NCBI GenBank assembly: GCA_030052745.1
Contig: JANBVO010000005.1
Location: 186,001-250,000, forward strand
DNA: 64,000 bases
From: Pleurostoma richardsiae
Lineage: Eukaryota; Ascomycota; Sordariomycetes; Calosphaeriales; Pleurostomataceae
Reading direction: 5' to 3'
The position numbers and the translations under genes were made by a program. Shown here piece after piece: positions 58,203 through 64,000 of the stretch. Within the stretch, counting starts at the first letter, position 1, and every line of letters begins with the position of its first letter. The notes beneath the pieces were generated by a model. The model was not told the origin of the DNA, did not search any database, and was given only the letters and a program-made list of their open reading frames with translations.

Positions 58203-60538
58203 TTACCTCCCCATGATGAACTCCTGCTTGACACATCTAGGCTCCCACAGATCCGTCTCGTCGCCCATCCACGACGGCCCCCGCGGCGGCATCTTGAACC
58301 CCGGCCCACCAGGGCCCGTCCTGTTGCCTCGCGCGCCGTCATCCGGTGAGCCGTGTCCGCGACGGCCCTCGTGATTCGGAGGCGGCCCGTCTCCGCCGGG
58401 AGGTCCTCCGCCGGGAGGTCCTCCATCGGGCGGTCCTCCACCCGGCGGTCCTGTTCCGTTCCGCGGTGGTCCCCTACCCCTTCCCCCGCCCCCGGGCCCG
58501 CCTCCGCCCCCAAACGCTATGAGCGGCCACATGGGGATGTAGCACCGCTCGTCCCACGCGCAGACCTCCTTACAGCCCACGTACTCGCCCTCCCACCCCA
58601 GCCACGCCGTAAGCTCCGCGATGCCCTCGCGCCAAGCCCCGACCCGTCCCTCCAGGGACAACACCGCCTCGCGGTCCTCTGTGGGAGCAGCGATGTTCCG
58701 CGCCCACGCGCCCTCGATCTCGAAGCTAAGCGTCAGCAGCACGGAGCAGACCGCGCCGTACGTCTCTTCCACCGCCCAGCGCAGGTCCCGTTCCTCCGGG
58801 CTGAGCGGAGAGACGCCCTCGTCGGGCGCCATGAGCCTCGTGTACCGGTACCGGCAGCGGGAGTACGTCTCGCCGAACAGCTTTGAGCGGGTCGACCAGG
58901 CGTCCTCGCGGTCCGCGGACGACGGCGGGTACTCCAGAAAGGCCACGGCGAACAAGTGGCTCTGCGCCCGCACCTCGGCCAGCCAGTCCCTCGCCGCCGT
59001 GCGGTTCCGCAGGTCCGGAGGCGCCGCGGCGAGCTGGCTGTCCAGCATGGTCAGGTGGTCCGTGGTCCGCTGTACGATCTCCGCCGTCATGCCCACCCAG
59101 TCCGCGCCGGTGCAGTCCTCCCCCCGTAGCAGCGCCCTCAGCGCCCTCTCCGAATCCACCCTCATCATGGCCGCCTCCTCGGGTACAACCGCCGCGAGGT
59201 GATGGTACCTCCGCCGCCGCCTCAGCTGGTTCAGCGCCACCGTCCTGTTCCCCTCCGCCCCTTCGCCCTTCCAGATCCCTTGGTCGGTCAGGTTCAGGGC
59301 GGGCCGCTCGTCGAGCGCGCGGTTGAGGGACTGGTTGGCGAAGCGCGGCGCGTAGTAGCTCAGCAGGCCGCAGCCCAGGACCTTGGCGCGCACCTCGCCG
59401 GCGCCCGGCCCCGCGCGCGTCGACCCGTAGTGCCACGTCGCGCTGTCGAACCAGCCCCAGGCCTGCGCCTGCACGAAGGGCTCCTGGTCGCGGGTGCGCC
59501 GCCAGTTGGGCGGCGCCGGCGGGTGCGACGGGTCGACGACCCTGTCCGTGCGCGTCGGCCGCGGCGGGAGGCTGTAGTACGACGTCTCTAACTGTCCCGC
59601 CGCCTCTGCTTGCATGACCTGCCCGTGGACGTCGGCGCCGGTGTTGCTACTTCGCCGCTCCCAGCCGTCTCCCCCGCCATCCCCATCGCCGTCCTCTGCC
59701 GGGAGCAGCGGCGCCGTGATGTTCAGCTGCGTCAGCAACCGCAGGCTGCCGCTCGTGAAGTCGCACCAGATCATCTCGAACCCGGCGTTCATGCGCACCA
59801 CGCCCTCGAAGCCCCAGCCCTCGCCGCGGAGCCCGGCGTCCAGCAGCCAGTCGCACAGCCCCCGCGCGCGGTCGTACTCGGGCGCCAGGCCCCGGAAGGG
59901 GAACCCGCTGTCGCCCTCGGGGCCCGAGACGTTGCCGTAGACGTGCAGCATCTGCGTGTCCAGCTGGCCCAGCCCCATCAGGGCGGCGGACTCGCCGTCG
60001 AAGTAGAGCGCCCGCACGGGCCGCGTCGTCTGGTAGGTCAGCAGCCAGGAGTTGCGGGTCGAACCCATTATGCCGTAGGACATCTCGCTGCGTAAGTCAG
60101 TTAGTAACGGGTGGCTCGCCGGGGAGAAAGAAAGGGTAAAGTATGAGCGTTAGGCTTCGCAAGAGGCGGTTCTTACAGGTCAAAGGCCAGCCACTCTGGA
60201 CTGGGAGGCAGCTCCTCGTCGTTGCGGCCGTGGTAGAAAAGGGTGTAAGCCGGGACTTCGACCGCCGCGATGCTGTGCCCGTTCGGGAACATGGTGTTGC
60301 TCCACTGATGGAGGAGCGAGTGCGCCGACGCGAAGAGGTGCGGCGCCGACGAAGAGAAGTTGAGCTGCCGCCATGGCGCGGACGAGGAAGCGACGGGCGC
60401 AGGATCGTCTCCCGGCTCTCGCAAAAGGGGCCGCTGGAGGTAATCCTGGGGAGCCAGGAGCTCTGCCTGAGTGCGGCAAATGGCGCTGATGAGCCAGACG
60501 CCGCAGCAGATAAGACGAAGGCGTAATGACGACGCCAT
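58203..60538 (-). CDS. Conserved secreted fungal protein of unknown function, Gly/Pro-rich C-terminus
   Basis: Two exons on the minus strand, 60177-60538 and 58203-60087, giving 748 aa. The N-terminus is a signal peptide (LRLRLICCGVWLISAICRTQA). The block VPAYTLFYHGRNDEELPPSPEWLAFD, continued after the splice by MSYGIMGSTRNSWLLTYQTTRPVRALYFDGESAAL, is well conserved in mould genomes as I recall, but has no assigned function. Scattered Cys (WLLDAG, MIWCDF, VGCKEVCAWDERCY) and NxS/T sites fit an extracellular protein. The stretch about 635-720 is almost only Gly, Pro and charged residues (PPGGGPPDGGPPGGG), after which the ordered tail WEPRCVKQEFIMGR resumes. It may be wall- or membrane-associated, but I see no GPI signal or C-terminal helix. 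Confidence 0.75.
58395..58500 (-). repeat. Pro-Gly coding minisatellite
   Basis: Repeats of the type GGTCCTCC(G/A)CC... on the plus strand code for PPGGG/PPDGG units in the secreted protein's C-terminal region. The unit is about 15 bp with variants. Confidence 0.6.
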
Positions 60539-61162
60539 CACGCCAGCCGCGGGGAAATCAGGGGTCACAAAACACTACGAATATTGCTGCTCTCGCACAT
60601 TATCGTTCCAGGGATGCAACACGCTCTAATTGCAAGAATTTAGGTTGAGAAGAAGTTCAACATCCGTGGACTGAAGCACCGTCAAGATTCCCTATCTTAT
60701 CAGTCGCCATCTCTGATACGACGGACGGTTGATGACGCGTACCAGCACTAGCCCCCCACAATCCGGGATGGCCTCAATAGAGGAGACCCCCAAAGACTTG
60801 CAGTATCTAATCGATCTCGGGTCTCTCTACCGAGGACTCCATAAGGATCCAGCATAGTGTAGACGTGCAAGCGCCAGAGCTAAACACTTTCCACAAGTAT
60901 CGTAGCGAGGCCAGATGGCGCTAGTCTTGGTGTAACGGGTGTATTTACTCGATACCGGTATCAACAAGCAATCCCCCATCCCTTAAACTCCATATCCGAT
61001 ACGCCCCGAGTTTCGGTCGAGGACCTGGCGGGCAATCTTCCTAGAATCCCCCAAAGACCATATGTACTAAAACATCTGCTTGACAACAGAACCACGAGCC
61101 TCGCCAGGACGAAGTCCCAACTGCTCCTCTGATTCCTAGGATCACCGGATAATGAACCCGCT
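60539..61162. other. Intergenic
   Basis: 5' flank of the secreted-protein gene and 3' flank of the BRCT gene. No gene seen. Confidence 0.55.
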
Positions 61163-64000
61163 CTAGTTCCACGCCTTCGACAGCGGGCTGCCGATCTTGG
61201 GCGCAAACTGCAGGCTCTTGCGCCGCGCTGCCATCAGCCGCTGGAGCACGCCCTCGTCCTTCTCCCGGCTCAGTAGGCCGGCGCCGAGCTCCGCGTAGGA
61301 GCTAGTGCGCTTCGGGGGGCACGTGCGGGTCATGAGCGCCTCCCGCGCAGCGGGAGAGTCTACGCCGCTCATGTCGGTGGACGGCGTGTCCGGGGTCACC
61401 TCGAGAGCGAAGCGGGCGATGGCCTCCGGGGCAGGGGTGACGGGTACGGGTGTGAGCATGGCCGCATCCCATTCGGAGTCGTCGAGGCCGCCGACCTCAG
61501 CATCGTCAAAGTCCGCTTCGTCCTCGGGCGTGCGCATCCATAAGCCGCTATCACGCCGGTTGACAGGCGTAGCCGGTGCACTCTGTGACTCCCGCGCGTT
61601 TGCGCCACTGTTGGCATTCCTCATGGGAGTCGGAACCAGCATGCCGTTAAGATTGGCGAGTGCTTTGGGCTCCATGCTCTTCCGCCTGCGGGCGCCGCCA
61701 CGAGGGACGAAAGAAGTATCAATGTAGTAGGGAGCCTCGTCGAGCCATTCGTTCTCGCGCTCGCAGCTGGGAAGCGGTCAGCACCTGAAGAGATCATCGC
61801 TGCGATTGATGCTATGGACTTACTCAAGGACCCAGCTGACACCGACACACTGTACCACGCCTCCGCTCTCGCGAACCTTTTCCAGGGTCCGCTTGCCGCC
61901 GTCTTTGTAAACGACATGCGTGATGCCAATCCTGGACGATGAGGAACTGGCCTCCTTGCCCGGAGGGCTTGTCGGGTTCCATGGCCAGCTCTTAACGCAG
62001 CGAGCTCCCATATGGGTGAGGAGCTCCACGAAGATACCGCTTGCGTCGGCGCCTTCGCTGGTGTGGACGTCGACATACACAACCGCGCCCCGAAGCAAGG
62101 CTGGGTTGATATCCCGGCGAGGCGTACGGGCGGGAGTGCCCGCAGTAGACCAGCCGACTTCAGACTTGGTAGGAGTGACTGGAGGTGCCGAGGTGGCTCG
62201 CTGATGCCTCTGGGTGTTCTCAGTAACATCGAGTGGGTGCTCTTCCTGCCGCGCCTTCATAGGCGAGTATGAGATGACTGTAGCATTACGGGTCAGCCCA
62301 TAAGAAGGACGCTGCACTGGTAGGCGAGAAATGCTATGACTGCGCTTCTTCACCGGCCTTGGCGTGGACTCATGAGCGGGCTTGAGGGGGACCTTCGACA
62401 CGGTGTGGAACTCCCGCCGAATCATCCGCTGGGGGGTGACGAGCGGCACTGCAGGGTCCTCAGCGGGCTGCAGAGCAGGATCAACGGGAATCGCGTTCTC
62501 GTCACCGTATTCCTGGCTTGCCTCGGACATCGAGTCGTCTGCCCCATCGAGATTGACCAGGTCCTCGACTTGTTCCGGGTCAAGGATAGACATCTCGTTG
62601 GCTTCCACAGCCAGGGCGACGTCTTCGTCAGTAACGGGAAGGGCATCAAATCCAATCTCTTCGCTCACAGGGGAGGGCGTTGCCTCTCCAAGTGCCTCAG
62701 TTTTCGGCTGGACAGAAGCGTCAGGACGGACGGACATTTCATCCTCAAAGAAAGTGCTCTTCATTGGAGTCTCTTCTGCTCCCACAGAAGACCGCCCAGC
62801 TGGTGAAGGTGCACGGTTTTCGTCGATGCTAGCAAGTTCGCCGGCCTTCAGCGTCTGGGACGCGACGGCAGGCTTCAGTGGACTCGTCGCAGTCCAGCCA
62901 CTCAGTTGATTGGCCAGAGGAGTGAAACCAAAGCCGGATGCTCTCTTGCTTGAAAAAGCGTGCGCCGTCTGCATTCTAGGAGTCTTTGAAGATGTAGCAG
63001 GACAAGGAGTCGCTGGGGCAGTATCGAATAGCGATGACACCCGGCCATTGAATCGTGGTGCAAGTTCATCATCTGAGTCGGAGTCGCTATCCTCGACGGG
63101 CTGAAGATCCTTTTGGCGGAGTCCCAACACACCCGAGAACTGCTTGGGAGGGGAGTGTGGGGGAGTGGTGGAAGTTGAACCCGGCTGTAGTGCCTCCGCG
63201 TCGGGCTCGTCAAGGACCATAGGATCACCCGAGTCTTCAACGTCGGCCGGGACGTTGGACCATTCAGCCGGGGCCTGGAGTTCGTCCTCGTCGTCAGCCA
63301 CTTCAGGCAACACCAGCATTGGCTCCTTGAGAGCAGGGTCGGCATGTCGTGGAAGGACAGCCGAGAGTCGGCCGGGAAACTTGAGCCGCGTAGGCGAGTC
63401 TTGCATCGCCTCAGACTGCATCTCCTGTAGCACCATGTCGATTTCGTCGTCCGCATCTCTGTCTAGAGACTCGTCCTCCGGCAGAGCCTCAGGCAGAGGC
63501 GTAGCCAGCAGTAAGGGCTTTGTGACCGGGGACTCTAACATGGATGTCGGTTCAGCCTCCTTCACGGGACTAACCGGCTTGAACGGAGAGAAGGGCCGTT
63601 TAGCTGGCGATCCGAGGAGGGACAGCTTGAAGGGTGTCTGATTGGTCTCAAGTCGATTGGATGTGCTACCAACCAGAGCCTTAACGGGTGACTGCGGTCT
63701 CTTAGCTGGTGACTGAAGTAGAGAGGCCTTGAAAGAAGGCTGGCTCATTTTCGAGTCAGACTGCGTGACAGGAGCACTCAGATTTGGCACAAGCACCCGT
63801 CTAGCCGGAGATTTCATTGCATCCTTGTAAGGAGATGGTGCTGGCCGGCGAACAGGACTCCCCAAGATGGTGGAGACAGGGGGTTCTGATGCCTCAGGAG
63901 CCTTGCCGCCTTCCTCTGGGCCAACTGGTTCTTTGCTCTGATTCAATGCCGGCACCCTCAAGCTTACTGAGGGCTTGACAGGGCTCCTCGCTAAGGGCTT
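61163..64000 (-). CDS. BRCT-domain protein with SP-x-K/R repeats (partial, runs off the right edge)
   Basis: Two visible exons on the minus strand, 61824-64000 (open to the edge) and 61163-61766, at least 925 aa. The N-terminal part seen is disordered and full of CDK-type sites: SPVRRP, SPARRV, SPAKRPQSPVK, SPAKRPFSPFKP and SPVK, spaced about 25-35 residues. A single BRCT-like domain lies around residues 640-740 (LRGAVVYVDVHTSEG, IFVELLTHMGARCVKSW, ITHVVYKDGG, and GVSWVL-DCERENEWLDEAPYYID, completed by the splice). After it come RRRKSMEPKAL and an acidic region; the C-terminal 60 residues include KRTSSYAELGAGLL. The family resembles fungal single-BRCT proteins related to microcephalin/MCPH1; this assignment is tentative. 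The start lies outside the window. Confidence 0.8.

Noticed and set aside
58726-59436. Alternative minus-strand frame of 236 codons
   Set aside because: Same strand, wrong frame within the conserved secreted protein; Arg/Gly/Ala-rich shadow.

Overview
The window is nuclear DNA of a filamentous ascomycete (Pezizomycotina; protein similarity recalled from memory points to Sordariomycetes, which is inference). It shows gene-dense sequence with intergenic gaps of about 0.3-2 kb, genes on both strands, few introns per gene, and introns of about 48-85 nt with GT..AG ends and CTAAC/CTGAC-like branch sites. The proteins are characteristic of moulds. I saw no operons, CRISPR arrays, rRNA, convincing tRNA genes, transposons or AT-rich mutated repeats. 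I joined exons by eye from splice signals and protein continuity.

Layout. 0.2-3.1 kb: two tandem SprT-like genes, the first with its zinc-protease motif destroyed. 3.5-9.6 kb: CHK1 kinase (-), an APC/C-type E2 of the UBC11/UBE2C family (+), ribosomal protein eL31 (-), and the RGS-membrane protein Rax1 (+). 10.4-19.8 kb: COP9 subunit 7 (-), a large Cu(I) P-type ATPase (+), and an RMD8/DUF155 membrane protein (-). 20.4-24.7 kb: two small orphan genes, a zinc-ribbon protein (-), and RNase P subunit Rpp1 (+). 25.2-32.8 kb: a secreted Ser/Thr/Ala-rich protein (-), a DUF1295 membrane enzyme (+), a GFA-domain protein (-), and an acyltransferase-3 protein (-). 34.2-44.1 kb: a 2EXR protein (-), Mediator subunit 8 (-), choline sulfatase (-), an MPDU1-like PQ-loop protein (-), and a chromodomain/AT-hook protein (-). 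45.2-53.3 kb: RIC8 (-) and RIF1 (+). 53.9-64 kb: glucose-6-phosphate 1-epimerase (+), class II DAHP synthase (-), a HYPK-like UBA protein (+), a conserved secreted protein of unknown function (-), and a BRCT protein (-) cut by the right edge.

Most genes are housekeeping. Several relate to genome maintenance or the cell cycle (SprT pair, CHK1, UBC11, RIF1, BRCT protein), but they are scattered and mixed with unrelated genes, so I do not call a cluster. I found no coherent new multi-gene system. The most interesting items are the active/dead SprT pair, an intron in the MPDU1-like gene that can be read through in frame, the GCGCCAA repeats upstream of the copper ATPase, the AGGTACCT palindromes in intergenic DNA, and several orphan or secreted proteins.
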